From Reyranella sp. (GTDB taxonomy: Bacteria > Pseudomonadota > Alphaproteobacteria > Reyranellales > Reyranellaceae): DNA of 18,665 bases. Of the stretch, positions 7,022 to 14,791 are shown piece by piece. Positions within the stretch are counted from its first letter, which is position 1. Each line of letters opens with the position of its first letter. The stretch lies in the NCBI GenBank assembly GCA_016780605.1, contig JADHLS010000014.1:1-18665 (forward strand). The letters are read 5' to 3'. Below the pieces are notes generated by a model. It did not search any database and was not told where the DNA came from. It was given only the letters and a program-made list of their open reading frames with translations. The translations under genes were made by a program, and so were the position numbers.

Positions 7022-7546
7022 ATGCCCATCTATCAGCTCGGCGACCGCGTTCCGGTCATTCCAGCCTCCTGCTACATCGCGCCCGAGGCCGTGATCATCG
7101 GCGACGTCAGGCTGGGCGAGCGCGTCAACGTGCTGTTCGGGGCCGTGATCCGCGGCGATGACGAGCCGATCGTGATCGGCGACGACAGCAACGTGCAGGA
7201 CAACGTGGTGCTGCATACCGACCCCGGCTGCCCCCTCACCATCGGCAAGGGCGTGACCATCGGGCATCAGGTGATGCTGCACGGCTGCACCATCGGCGAC
7301 GGCTCGCTGATCGGCGTCGCGGCCATCGTCCTGAACCAGGCGGTGATCGGCAAGGACTGCCTGGTCGGCGCCGGCTCGGTGGTGACCGAGGGCAAGAGCT
7401 TCCCCGACCGAACCGTGATCTTCGGCTCGCCGGCCAAGGCCGCCCGCCAGGTCACCGAGGACAACATCGCGCGCATGCGGATGTCGGCCGAGAGCTATGT
7501 CCTGCGCGGCCGCCAGTACAAGCCGGACCTGAAGCGGATCGGCTAG
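7022..7546 (+). CDS. Gamma-carbonic-anhydrase family protein (left-handed beta-helix)
   Basis: This 174-residue protein is built almost wholly of hexapeptide repeats ([VI]-x-[VI]-G-x-x), the left-handed beta-helix of gamma-class carbonic anhydrases and PaaY/YrdA-like proteins. It would be trimeric and cytosolic. His65, His82 and His87 fit the three zinc ligands; the five-residue spacing of the last pair matches Cam of Methanosarcina (H117/H122). A C-terminal helix follows from about residue 145. The start has GGAAGGAAG upstream. It is divergent from the MerR regulator, and a regulator-type palindrome lies just before its start, so it may belong to the same regulon. Some family members hydrolyse acyl-CoA (PaaY) rather than hydrate CO2, and the acyl-CoA setting makes that possible. 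Confidence 0.9.
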   Translation: MPIYQLGDRVPVIPASCYIAPEAVIIGDVRLGERVNVLFGAVIRGDDEPIVIGDDSNVQDNVVLHTDPGCPLTIGKGVTIGHQVMLHGCTIGDGSLIGVAAIVLNQAVIGKDCLVGAGSVVTEGKSFPDRTVIFGSPAKAARQVTEDNIARMRMSAESYVLRGRQYKPDLKRIG

Positions 7547-7667
7547 CCCCAAGGTATGCGGACGCCGCTGGGCTCTGTTGTATCGCACGTCGAAGCCTGG
7601 CCCTTTCGCCTCAGCGCTATCGCTGCATAATCCACTCGCAGAAAAACATAGGTCTCGAGGGGGAAAC

Positions 7668-9326
7668 ATGAGCCAGGTCGACGGCGCTACCCTGATCGCA
7701 CGGAGCCTCAAGCAGCAGGGCATCGATCATCTGTTCGGTGTCGTCGGATTCCCGATCACCGCAATCGCCGCAGCTGCGCAGAAGGAAGGCGTCGCCTACC
7801 TCGGCATGCGCAACGAGCAGAGCGCGGCCTACGCGGCGGCGGCCTACGGCTATCTCACCGGCCGGCCCGGCGCCTGCGTCACCGTCACCGGCCCCGGCGT
7901 GGTGCACGGTCTCTCGGGCCTCGCCAATGCCCAGCAGAATTGCTGGCCAATGATCCTGATCGGCGGCGCTTCGGAAACTTATCGCGGCGGCATGGGTGCG
8001 TTCCAGGAAGAGCGCCAGGTGCTCATCGCCTCGCCGTTCTGCAAGTTCGCGCACGGCATCGAGAGCGTGGCGCGCATCCCGTACTATGTCGAGATGGCGA
8101 CCCGGAACGCGATCTACGGTCGCCCCGGCGCCACCTATCTCGATATGCCCGACGACATCATCAGGGGGACCGCCGACCTCGACAAGATCAGTCAGGCCGA
8201 GCGCGTGCCCGAGCCGCCGCGCATGGTGGCCCCGGCGGAGAATGTCGAGGCGGCATTGGACCTGCTCGAGAAAGCCCAGCGCCCTCTGGTGCTCGTCGGC
8301 AAGGGCATGGCGTGGTCGCGCGCCGAAGACGAGGTGCGGGCCTTCGTCGAGCGTACCCAGGTGCCGTTCGTCCGGTCGCCGATGGGCAAGGGCGTGCTGC
8401 CGGACGACCATCCCCTGTCGGCCGGCGCCGCTCGCACGCTGGCGCTGCAGGAAGCCGACGTCATCTTCCTGATGGGAGCGCGGTTCAACTGGATCTTCCA
8501 CTTCGGTCTGCCGCCGCGCTTTTCCAAGGACGTCAAAGTCATTCAGCTCGACATCGCGCCGGAGGAGATCGGTCACAACAAGCCGACACAGGTGGCGCTG
8601 GTCGGTGACGGCAAGGCCATCATGACCCAGCTGAACAAGGCGCTGGTAAATCGCCAATGGTTCCATCCCAAGGACACGCCTTGGCGGCAGGCGCTGGCCA
8701 AGAAGGCGAGCGACAATGCGGCGACGATCAAGCCGCAGATCGACGACGACCAGGGCCCGGCCAACTATTACCGGGCCTTGCGCGACGTCGCCGCCTGGAT
8801 GCCGAAGAACGCGATCCTGAGCGCCGAGGGCGCCGGCACAATGGATATCGGCCTGACGCAGTTGCCGAGCTCCCACGCCCGGTCCGTCCTCAACGCCGGC
8901 ACCTACGGCACGATGGGCGTCGGCCTCGGCCAGGCGATCGCCGCCGCCGTGTCGGATCCCAGCCGCCCGGTGGTCCATCTCTCGGGCGATTCGGCGATCG
9001 GCTTCTCCGGCATGGAGATGGAGACGCTGGTCCGCTACAACCTGCCGGTGAAGATCGTCGTCCTGAACAACGGCGGTATCGGCCCGGGCATGCCGGAGAT
9101 TCCGGAAAACCCGATGTTCAATCTGAAGCCCAACGCGCTGATCTACGGCGCGCGCTACGACAAGGTGATGGAGTCTTTTGGCGGCAAAGGCTGGTTCGTC
9201 AAGGAACCGAAGGACATACGCGCGGCGCTCGACGAGGCAATGAAGTTCCCGGGCCCCGCGCTGGTCAACGTCGTGCTCTCGCAGGGTTCGGCCCGCAAGG
9301 CGCAGCAGTTCGCGTGGCATAGCTAA
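7668..9326 (+). CDS. ThDP-dependent 2-hydroxyacyl-CoA lyase / oxalyl-CoA decarboxylase homologue
   Basis: This 552-residue ThDP enzyme should cleave a 2-hydroxyacyl-CoA to formyl-CoA plus an aldehyde or ketone, or decarboxylate oxalyl-CoA. The N-terminal Pyr domain carries the activating Glu50 (GMRNEQ). The C-terminal PP domain has GDS (440-442) through Asn467-Asn468, the Mg-ThDP motif. By eye it matches human HACL1 closely: NCWP, MGAFQE, IYGRPGA, and the RKAQQFAW tail near the C-terminus. Phe112-Gln113 replace the Tyr-Glu pair of Oxalobacter oxalyl-CoA decarboxylase, favouring HACL-like chemistry. The tyrosine that follows GGI in both relatives is Gly472 here. The ATG at 7668 has a GAGGGGG ribosome site; an in-frame extension to 7578 lacks one. 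The CoA-transferase gene follows after 55 bases, suggesting co-transcription. Confidence 0.88.
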   Translation: MSQVDGATLIARSLKQQGIDHLFGVVGFPITAIAAAAQKEGVAYLGMRNEQSAAYAAAAYGYLTGRPGACVTVTGPGVVHGLSGLANAQQNCWPMILIGGASETYRGGMGAFQEERQVLIASPFCKFAHGIESVARIPYYVEMATRNAIYGRPGATYLDMPDDIIRGTADLDKISQAERVPEPPRMVAPAENVEAALDLLEKAQRPLVLVGKGMAWSRAEDEVRAFVERTQVPFVRSPMGKGVLPDDHPLSAGAARTLALQEADVIFLMGARFNWIFHFGLPPRFSKDVKVIQLDIAPEEIGHNKPTQVALVGDGKAIMTQLNKALVNRQWFHPKDTPWRQALAKKASDNAATIKPQIDDDQGPANYYRALRDVAAWMPKNAILSAEGAGTMDIGLTQLPSSHARSVLNAGTYGTMGVGLGQAIAAAVSDPSRPVVHLSGDSAIGFSGMEMETLVRYNLPVKIVVLNNGGIGPGMPEIPENPMFNLKPNALIYGARYDKVMESFGGKGWFVKEPKDIRAALDEAMKFPGPALVNVVLSQGSARKAQQFAWHS

Positions 9327-9381
9327 AGAGGCTGATCGACAAAAAACAGCGGGTCACCGCCCGCACATCGGAGGGATCGCC

Positions 9382-10629
9382 ATGCAGGATCAGGTAAGGC
9401 AGCAGGAGATCGCAACCGAGGCACAGCAGCCCGCGCTCAAGGGCATCAAGGTGCTCGACCTCACCCAGTTCGAGGCGGGTCCCTCCTGCACCGAGGCGTT
9501 GGCCTGGCTCGGCGCCGACGTGGTCAAGGTGGAAGAGCCCAGCAAAGGCGAGCCGGGGCGCTGGGGAATGACCGATCGCTCCGACGCCGATTCGCACTAT
9601 TTCATCTACTACAATCTCAACAAGCGCAGCGTGACCTGCAACCTCAAGAGCGAGGAAGGCAAGGCGCTGCTGCGGCGCATGATCGAAAAGGCCGACGTCC
9701 TGATCGAGAACATGGCGCCGGGGACGTTCGCCCGCTTGGGCTTCGACTGGCCGAAGCTGCACGCCCTCAATCCGCGTCTGATCTTCGCCCAGGTGAAGGG
9801 CTTCGCGCCCGAGAGCCCACACGCGAACTATCTGTCGTTCGACATGATCGCCCAGGCGATGGGCGGCACGATGGGCGTGAACGGCCATCCCGGCCAGCCG
9901 CCGGTCCGGCCCGGCCCGACGATCGGCGATACCGGCACCGGCATGCTCACCGCCATGGGCATCCTCGCGGCGCTCTACCAGCGCATGACGACCGGCCGTG
10001 GCCAGCACATCCAGATCGCCATGCGCGATGCCATGCTGAACTACTGCCGCACGCCGATGAGCCGTCAGGCCGCCATGAAGGAGCAGCTGCCGCGGGGCGG
10101 CAACACGGTGCCCGGAACCGCGCCGGGCGGCCTCTACAAGTGTGCGCCAGGCGGGCTCGACGACTGGTGCTACATCTTCGCCTCCCGCGGCAACGGCGAG
10201 CACTGGAAACGCCTGGTGAAAGCGATCGGCCGTGAGGACCTGCTCGACGATCCGCGTATGGTCGATGGTCCGACCCGCGCCCAGAACCGGGAGGCCGTGG
10301 ATGCGGCCATCACCGAGTGGACGTCCAAGCGCACCAAGGACGAGGTGACGCGCATCATCGCCGGCGCCGGCGTTCCCTGCGGCGCCGTCAAGACCACGCT
10401 GGAGCTGATGCACGACCCCGACCTGCATGCGCGAGGGATGATGCAGACGATCGAGCATCCCGTGCGCGGACCGGTCATCGTCCCGGGTTGGCCGCTCAGA
10501 ATGTCGGACACCAAGGTCCCGCTGAAATCCGCTCCGGTTCTCGGCGGCGATTGCGAGGCGATCTACGGCGAGTGGCTGGGCTGCACGGCCGACGAAGTCA
10601 AAGGCATGCGGCAAGCCAAGGTGATCTGA
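9382..10629 (+). CDS. Class III CoA-transferase (CaiB/BaiF), formyl-CoA:oxalate-transferase-like
   Basis: This 415-residue family III CoA-transferase is close in length to Oxalobacter Frc (about 428). It shares GIKVLDLTQFEAGPSCT near the N-terminus, LNKRSVTCNLKS, ENMAPG, FAQVKGFA, and a PRGGN loop near 236. Asp183 in IGDTGTGM is the expected catalytic aspartate that forms the acyl anhydride. The enzyme should move CoA between two carboxylic acids; the pairing with a formyl-CoA-releasing lyase suggests formyl-CoA as donor and oxalate or a 2-hydroxy acid as acceptor (inference). The start has GGAGGG upstream. An N-terminal extension of about 18 residues precedes the conserved core. It ends 9 bases before the convergent thioesterase-like gene. 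Specificity within CaiB/BaiF is hard to call. Confidence 0.9.
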   Translation: MQDQVRQQEIATEAQQPALKGIKVLDLTQFEAGPSCTEALAWLGADVVKVEEPSKGEPGRWGMTDRSDADSHYFIYYNLNKRSVTCNLKSEEGKALLRRMIEKADVLIENMAPGTFARLGFDWPKLHALNPRLIFAQVKGFAPESPHANYLSFDMIAQAMGGTMGVNGHPGQPPVRPGPTIGDTGTGMLTAMGILAALYQRMTTGRGQHIQIAMRDAMLNYCRTPMSRQAAMKEQLPRGGNTVPGTAPGGLYKCAPGGLDDWCYIFASRGNGEHWKRLVKAIGREDLLDDPRMVDGPTRAQNREAVDAAITEWTSKRTKDEVTRIIAGAGVPCGAVKTTLELMHDPDLHARGMMQTIEHPVRGPVIVPGWPLRMSDTKVPLKSAPVLGGDCEAIYGEWLGCTADEVKGMRQAKVI

Positions 10630-10638
10630 GGGCCGCGA

Positions 10639-11007
10639 TCACGCCTTGCGTTGAATGGGGATGATGGCTCGGCGATGCGTGCCTTCGCCGACCTTCTTGT
10701 CCTCGTCATGAGCCTCGACCTTGAAGCGGAGCTTGCGACCGTCAACCTCGAGCAGCTCCGCCCGCACCGTCACCTTCTTGCCTTTGGGCGTGGCGCCGAA
10801 GTGCTTGACGTGCACCTCGAAGCCCACGGTCGTGTGGCCCTCGGGGAGATGCGGCTGCACGGCCTCGATGCCGGCGCGCTCCATCAGGCCGATCATGTTG
10901 GGCGTCGACAACACGCCTTCACCTCCCATGTGCTTGACCACCAGCTTGTCGTCGACAGTTGTGACGATCTCCGCTTTCAGTCCCGGTGCCAGGCTGCTGG
11001 TCGACAT
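10639..11007 (-). CDS. Hotdog thioesterase resembling fluoroacetyl-CoA thioesterase FlK
   Basis: This 122-residue single hotdog-domain protein should hydrolyse a small acyl-CoA. It aligns without gaps in the core with Streptomyces cattleya FlK: VLSTPNMIGLMERAG here against VFATGFMVGLMEWAC, and GEGTHRRAII against GSGTHERAVI. Thr35, Glu43 and His69 keep the exact spacing (8 and 26 residues) of the FlK catalytic residues T42, E50 and H76. A longer reading to 11121 is in frame, but the ATG at 11007 is preceded by AAGGGAGGGG and fits the family N-terminus. It is convergent with the CoA-transferase and divergent from a VOC gene. Most homologues are not fluoroacetate enzymes, so the true substrate is probably another short acyl-CoA. 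Confidence 0.87.
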   Translation of the reverse strand: MSTSSLAPGLKAEIVTTVDDKLVVKHMGGEGVLSTPNMIGLMERAGIEAVQPHLPEGHTTVGFEVHVKHFGATPKGKKVTVRAELLEVDGRKLRFKVEAHDEDKKVGEGTHRRAIIPIQRKA

Positions 11008-11077
11008 GCGCCCCTCCCTTATTGAAGTCAGGAAGCCTATCACAGGAGGCGACCGCGCATGGTAGACCAGTGCGCAA

Positions 11078-11788
11078 ATGATCGACGCCCTCGACCATAT
11101 CTCCGTCGCCGGATCGGCCACTGCCTATGAGACGCTGCTCGGCCGCCGCGCTGTCGATGGTCGCCTGCAGACGGGCAACGTCGGGCTGACGTTCGGCGCC
11201 GGCGGAGACGCGCTCTCGGCGATGGTCTTTGCCACGGCGGCGCTCGACAAGGCCGAGCGCCTGCTCGAGCGGCGCGCCGTTGCCACGACCAGAAGCACGC
11301 GGCTGGACCTGTCGAGGGCCGCGAGCCATGGCGTACCGATAGCTTTGATCGAGCGAAGCGCCCTCCCCCCACCGTCGCCCGCCACGCTCGACGAGGCCTC
11401 GGCGATCTCCTCCCTCGACCATATCGTCGTGCGCACGCCCGATCCCGAGCGTGCCATCGCCTTTTATGCCGGCCGGCTCGGCCTCGACCTCAGGCTCGAC
11501 CGCAGCAACCCGAAATGGGGCTCGCGCCTGCTGTTCTTCCGCTGCGGCGACCTCGTGATCGAGATCGCCCACGACCTGAAGAAGGGCGTGTCGGACGGAC
11601 CTGACCAGCTGTGGGGCCTGTCGTGGCGCGCCTCGAACATCGCGAGCGTGAATGCACGACTGAAGAGCGCGGGCGTCGACGTTTCGTCGGTTCGCACCGG
11701 CCGTCGTCCCGGCACCGAAGTCTTCTCGGTGAACAGCCACACCGAAGGCGTGCCGACCATCGTGATCGGCGGACTGACGCATTGGTGA
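11078..11788 (+). CDS. VOC-superfamily protein with two glyoxalase-like domains
   Basis: This 236-residue protein has two vicinal-oxygen-chelate modules. The C-terminal one (about 112-235) is canonical: SLDHIVVRTPDPERAIAFYAG opens it, with His114 and a Glu near 162 (LVIEIAH) as probable metal ligands, and GVPTIVIGG closes it. The N-terminal one (about 3-95), starting LDHISVAG, is shorter and degenerate. The fold serves glyoxalases, extradiol dioxygenases, epimerases and resistance proteins, so no substrate can be named. It is divergent from the FlK-like gene across 70 bases and its stop overlaps the next start by one base (TGATG), so it is translationally coupled to the DUF2272 lipoprotein. 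Confidence 0.82.
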   Translation: MIDALDHISVAGSATAYETLLGRRAVDGRLQTGNVGLTFGAGGDALSAMVFATAALDKAERLLERRAVATTRSTRLDLSRAASHGVPIALIERSALPPPSPATLDEASAISSLDHIVVRTPDPERAIAFYAGRLGLDLRLDRSNPKWGSRLLFFRCGDLVIEIAHDLKKGVSDGPDQLWGLSWRASNIASVNARLKSAGVDVSSVRTGRRPGTEVFSVNSHTEGVPTIVIGGLTHW

Positions 11789-12537
11789 TGCAGCGAGCGT
11801 TCCTTCTGGTGTGTCTGCTGGCCGGCGGTTGCGCGGCCGCGCCGCCGCCGCCACCCGCGGTGAAGAGTGCCGCGGAACTGCCGCCGCTTGGGCCGTGCCC
11901 GGCCTCGTCATGGAAGCCCGAGGCGCCGCCGCCCACGGCCAGCGCCAAGACCTCGATGGTGCTGCTGGCGGTCGGTGAATGGGCGCGCTACGGCCGCCAG
12001 GTCATCGTCTATTCCAGTGACCAGCCGCCGCGCACCGAGCAGCCCGGCCTCAAGGAGCGCGAGGCGCCGCAGCGCATCGCCGACTACTGGGCCGCCGTCG
12101 GCCATCCCGAGCGCAGCGGCCTCGACAACGTCGCCTGGTCGGCCGCCTTCATCTCCTGGGACATCGAGAGCGCGGGCGTGCCGCGCGAGCAGTTCTGCCC
12201 CGACCAGCGCCACACCATTTATGTCGAACGCCTGGTCGAGCGCGCTCGCCAGCCGGGCGCCGTCCTGATCCCTCGTCGGCCGTCCGAGCGCGCGCCTCAG
12301 GTCGGCGATCTCATCTGCGCCTCGCGCGCGGGCAGCGGCACCACGCTCGACAACCTCAACCGCGGTGCCGGCCACTGCGATATCGTGGTCGAGGTGAAGC
12401 CCGGCTGGGCCGCCGCCATCGGCGGCAATGTCGGCGACTCGGTCACCCGCAGCGTCTTTCCACTGGACGAAAAGGGATTTTTGTCGCCCATATCCGGCCG
12501 ACCCGTCTTCACCGTGATCGAGAACAGACTGCCCTAA
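11788..12537 (+). CDS. DUF2272 lipoprotein, first of two paralogues
   Basis: This 249-residue protein starts with a lipoprotein signal (LLVCLLAGGC, Cys15), then a proline-rich linker (19-50) and a DUF2272 domain (about 56-247). The domain has the outline of NlpC/P60-CHAP hydrolases: WSAAFISW (117-124) where those have a catalytic Cys, VGDLIC (172-177), and GHCDIV (195-200) with a candidate catalytic His196. The nucleophile position is Ser118, not Cys. It should be anchored in the periplasm. The start overlaps the VOC stop by one base, and an in-frame upstream extension inside the VOC gene would destroy the signal peptide. It is clearly paralogous to the minus-strand gene ending at 16426. The biochemical function is unknown. 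Confidence 0.85.
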   Translation: MQRAFLLVCLLAGGCAAAPPPPPAVKSAAELPPLGPCPASSWKPEAPPPTASAKTSMVLLAVGEWARYGRQVIVYSSDQPPRTEQPGLKEREAPQRIADYWAAVGHPERSGLDNVAWSAAFISWDIESAGVPREQFCPDQRHTIYVERLVERARQPGAVLIPRRPSERAPQVGDLICASRAGSGTTLDNLNRGAGHCDIVVEVKPGWAAAIGGNVGDSVTRSVFPLDEKGFLSPISGRPVFTVIENRLP

Positions 12538-12560
12538 GGTACTTTCTAGGTAGAACGAGA

Positions 12561-14150
12561 ATGTCCTGGCCTTACGACTACATCATCATCGGCGCCGGCT
12601 CCGCTGGCTGCGCCATCGCCAACCGTCTCGCCGAGGACCTGGCGCTGCGCATCCTGATCATCGAGGCGGGACCGCCGGACAACAACTTCAAGCTCAAGAT
12701 GCCGGCGGGCTTCGCGAGCCTCGGGGAGAAGTCGCCCTTCAACTGGCGCTATGAGACCGTGCCGCAGAAGCATTGCAACGACCGGCGCATGTACTGGCCG
12801 CGCGGCAAGACGCTGGGCGGCTCCTCGTCGATCAACGCCATGCTCTATGTGCGAGGCCACGCCTCCGACTACGACCACTGGCGCCAGCTCGGCAACGAGG
12901 GCTGGAGCTACAACGAGGTGCTGCCCTACTTCAAGAAGGCCGAGCACAACGAGCGCTACAACGACGAGTATCACGGCGTCGAGGGTCCGCTGAACGTCGC
13001 CGAGCAGCGTAACGCGCTCGAGATCAACGACGGCTTCATCCGCGCCTGTACCGCTCTCGGCATCCCGCGCAACGACGACTTCAACGGCGCCGAGCAGTAC
13101 GGCGTCGGCTACTACCAGGTGACGCAGCGCGAGCAGCAGCGCTGCAGCGCAGCCGCCGCTTATCTGCATCCCGCCGTCGACCGCAACCGCAACAACGTCC
13201 ACGTCATCACCAACGCCCTGGTCGAGCGCATCATCTTCGACAAGGACCGCGCCATGGGCGTGCGCTACGTGGTCGACGGCCGCGATGAGGTCGCGCGCTG
13301 CAGTCGCGAGATCATCCTGTCCGGCGGCGCCGTGAACTCGCCGCAGCTGCTGATGCTGTCGGGCATCGGTCCCGCCGATCACCTGAAGTCGGTCGGCATC
13401 CGGCCACTGCACGATCTGCCGGGCGTCGGCGGCAACCTGCAGGACCATGTCGACGCAGCGATCCTCCAGTACGGCAAGCCGGGGACGACCTACGGGCGCT
13501 CGAACAAGCTGTGGGCGCTGTACCAGTACGTCGCGAACAAGAAGGGTCCCGGCACCTCGCCGATCGCCGAATCGGGCGGCTTCCTCTACACGCGGCAGGG
13601 GTTGAGCGCACCCGACATTCAGCTCCATTTCCTGCCCGTGATGGTCGTCGATCACGGCCGCACCGAGATGCGCAAGGACGGCTACAGTTTGCACGTCTGC
13701 ACGCTGCGTCCCGAGAGCCGCGGCACGATCCGGCTCAAGAGCAACGATCCCAAGGCGCATCCCCTGATCGACGCCAATTACCTGGCCGAGCGGCGCGACC
13801 TCGATACACTGATCGACGGCGTGAAAATCGGGCGCGATATCATGGCCCAGTCCGGGCTTGATCCCTACCGCGCCGAGGAGTTCCAGCCGGGAGCGGCGGT
13901 CAAGACCGACGCCGAGATCGAGGCGTGGGTGCGCGCCAAGTGCGAGACGATCTATCACCCGGTCGGCACCTGCAAGATGGGCCCCGACAGCGATCCGATG
14001 GCCGTGGTCGACCATCGCTGCCGCGTCAAGGGACTGGTCGGGCTGCGCGTCGTCGACGCCTCGGTGATGCCGACCTTGGTCGGCGGCAACACCAACGCAC
14101 CCACCATCATGATCGCCGAGCGCGTCGCCGGTTTCATGCAGGAGCCCTGA
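12561..14150 (+). CDS. GMC-family FAD oxidoreductase (choline-dehydrogenase-like)
   Basis: This 529-residue flavoprotein oxidises an alcohol to an aldehyde or ketone. The Rossmann FAD motif IIGAGSAG is at 9-16. Both GMC signatures are present: PRGKTLGGSSSINAMLYVRG (near 81-100) and SGGAVNSPQLLMLSG (near 254-268). The C-terminal catalytic pair is His466 (TIYHPVGTC) and Asn510 or Asn512 in GGNTNAPTIMIAERVA. Length and motif spacing are normal. No signal peptide is seen. The ribosome site is weak. It follows the DUF2272 gene by 23 bases and precedes a GTG-started XRE regulator by 4 bases, so it probably shares a transcript with that regulator. Choline is only one of many possible substrates; there is no betaine aldehyde dehydrogenase nearby. 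Confidence 0.93.
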   Translation: MSWPYDYIIIGAGSAGCAIANRLAEDLALRILIIEAGPPDNNFKLKMPAGFASLGEKSPFNWRYETVPQKHCNDRRMYWPRGKTLGGSSSINAMLYVRGHASDYDHWRQLGNEGWSYNEVLPYFKKAEHNERYNDEYHGVEGPLNVAEQRNALEINDGFIRACTALGIPRNDDFNGAEQYGVGYYQVTQREQQRCSAAAAYLHPAVDRNRNNVHVITNALVERIIFDKDRAMGVRYVVDGRDEVARCSREIILSGGAVNSPQLLMLSGIGPADHLKSVGIRPLHDLPGVGGNLQDHVDAAILQYGKPGTTYGRSNKLWALYQYVANKKGPGTSPIAESGGFLYTRQGLSAPDIQLHFLPVMVVDHGRTEMRKDGYSLHVCTLRPESRGTIRLKSNDPKAHPLIDANYLAERRDLDTLIDGVKIGRDIMAQSGLDPYRAEEFQPGAAVKTDAEIEAWVRAKCETIYHPVGTCKMGPDSDPMAVVDHRCRVKGLVGLRVVDASVMPTLVGGNTNAPTIMIAERVAGFMQEP

Positions 14151-14154
14151 CCTC

Positions 14155-14694
14155 GTGCACGAGTTCGGCCGCGCGCTCAAACGCTGGCGTCGCCTGCGCG
14201 GCGTCAAGCAGAGCCATGCGGCCGAGATGTTCGGGGTCACCCAGGCGACGCTGTCGCGCTGGGAGCGTGGCCATCACCAGTTGCCCGCCGCCGCGCAACG
14301 CAAGCTCGAGCACGTGCTGAGGGCGCCGCTCGATTCGGCCGCCGATGCCGCGCTGCGCCGCCTGGTCGAGGCCTCGGCTCTGCCGACGCACCTCGTCTGC
14401 GACCTCACGCACCGCCTGCTGGCGGCCTCGCCGGCGCGGCTTGCCGACTGGACGGCCGACATGGCCGAGTTGCGCGGCCAGTCGCTTTGGCCCTTCGCGA
14501 CCGACGAGATCCGCGCCGCCGAGGGACGCTTGGGCGAGCTTGGCTGGTACGATGAGGCCGTGTCCGAGGTGAGCTTCTGGACCGGCGCGAACGACAGCCC
14601 GATCGTGCCGATCCACCCCGGCATTCTTCTGTGGGAGCGCCTGCAGCTCAGCGACGGCACCTTGGCGCGGCTGGCAACGACGGTGGTGCGGTAG
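14155..14694 (+). CDS. XRE-family regulator with an unassigned C-terminal domain
   Basis: This 179-residue protein starts at a GTG four bases after the GMC oxidoreductase stop. Residues about 4-57 are an XRE HTH (LKRWRRLRGVKQSHAAEMFG, then VTQATLSRWERGHHQLPAAA). The remaining 120 or so residues are not recognised with confidence; a stretch near 78-95 (VCDLTHRLLAASPARL) has a PAS-like look and may sense a ligand. The tight spacing suggests translational coupling to the oxidoreductase, so the regulator may control that gene in response to its substrate or product. A 7-bp stem-loop follows the stop by 11 bases. Codon use matches the neighbours. Confidence 0.82.
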   Translation: MHEFGRALKRWRRLRGVKQSHAAEMFGVTQATLSRWERGHHQLPAAAQRKLEHVLRAPLDSAADAALRRLVEASALPTHLVCDLTHRLLAASPARLADWTADMAELRGQSLWPFATDEIRAAEGRLGELGWYDEAVSEVSFWTGANDSPIVPIHPGILLWERLQLSDGTLARLATTVVR

Positions 14695-14705
14695 TTCATC
14701 GGAGC

Positions 14706-14723
14706 GCGGACCTCCAGGTCCGC
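14706..14723. terminator. Stem-loop after the XRE gene
   Basis: GCGGACC (14706-14712) and GGTCCGC (14717-14723) form a perfect 7-bp stem with loop TCCA, starting 11 bases after the XRE stop. There is no U-run directly after it, so it may be a factor-assisted terminator, an mRNA-stabilising end or one copy of a dispersed palindrome. Confidence 0.45.
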
Positions 14724-14791
14724 TCGCCGTCCGAAAGACCATGCATACTTTATTCGTGGGCCGACCACTGCGACCTCGTTAGGGTCGCCGC

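Noticed and set aside
7604..7631. Possible promoter before the lyase (CATAAT with TTTCGC)
   Set aside because: The -10 is good, but the -35 matches only 2 of 6 and the spacer is 16; it is too weak to list as a feature.
7617..9320. 567-codon open frame antisense to the ThDP lyase
   Set aside because: It has a low-complexity, His/Arg/Asp-rich translation with no recognisable domain or ribosome site; it is a shadow of the lyase.
9265..10614. 449-codon open frame antisense to the CoA-transferase
   Set aside because: It has no domain and unnatural composition; the sense frame is a clear CaiB/BaiF protein.
12546..14240. 564-codon open frame antisense to the GMC oxidoreductase
   Set aside because: Its Val/Asp/His-rich translation matches no family, while the plus-strand frame carries all GMC motifs.
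11788..14694. Choline-to-betaine (bet) operon
   Set aside because: The GMC protein is choline-dehydrogenase-like, but there is no betaine aldehyde dehydrogenase, BetI or choline transporter, and the neighbouring regulator is XRE rather than TetR.
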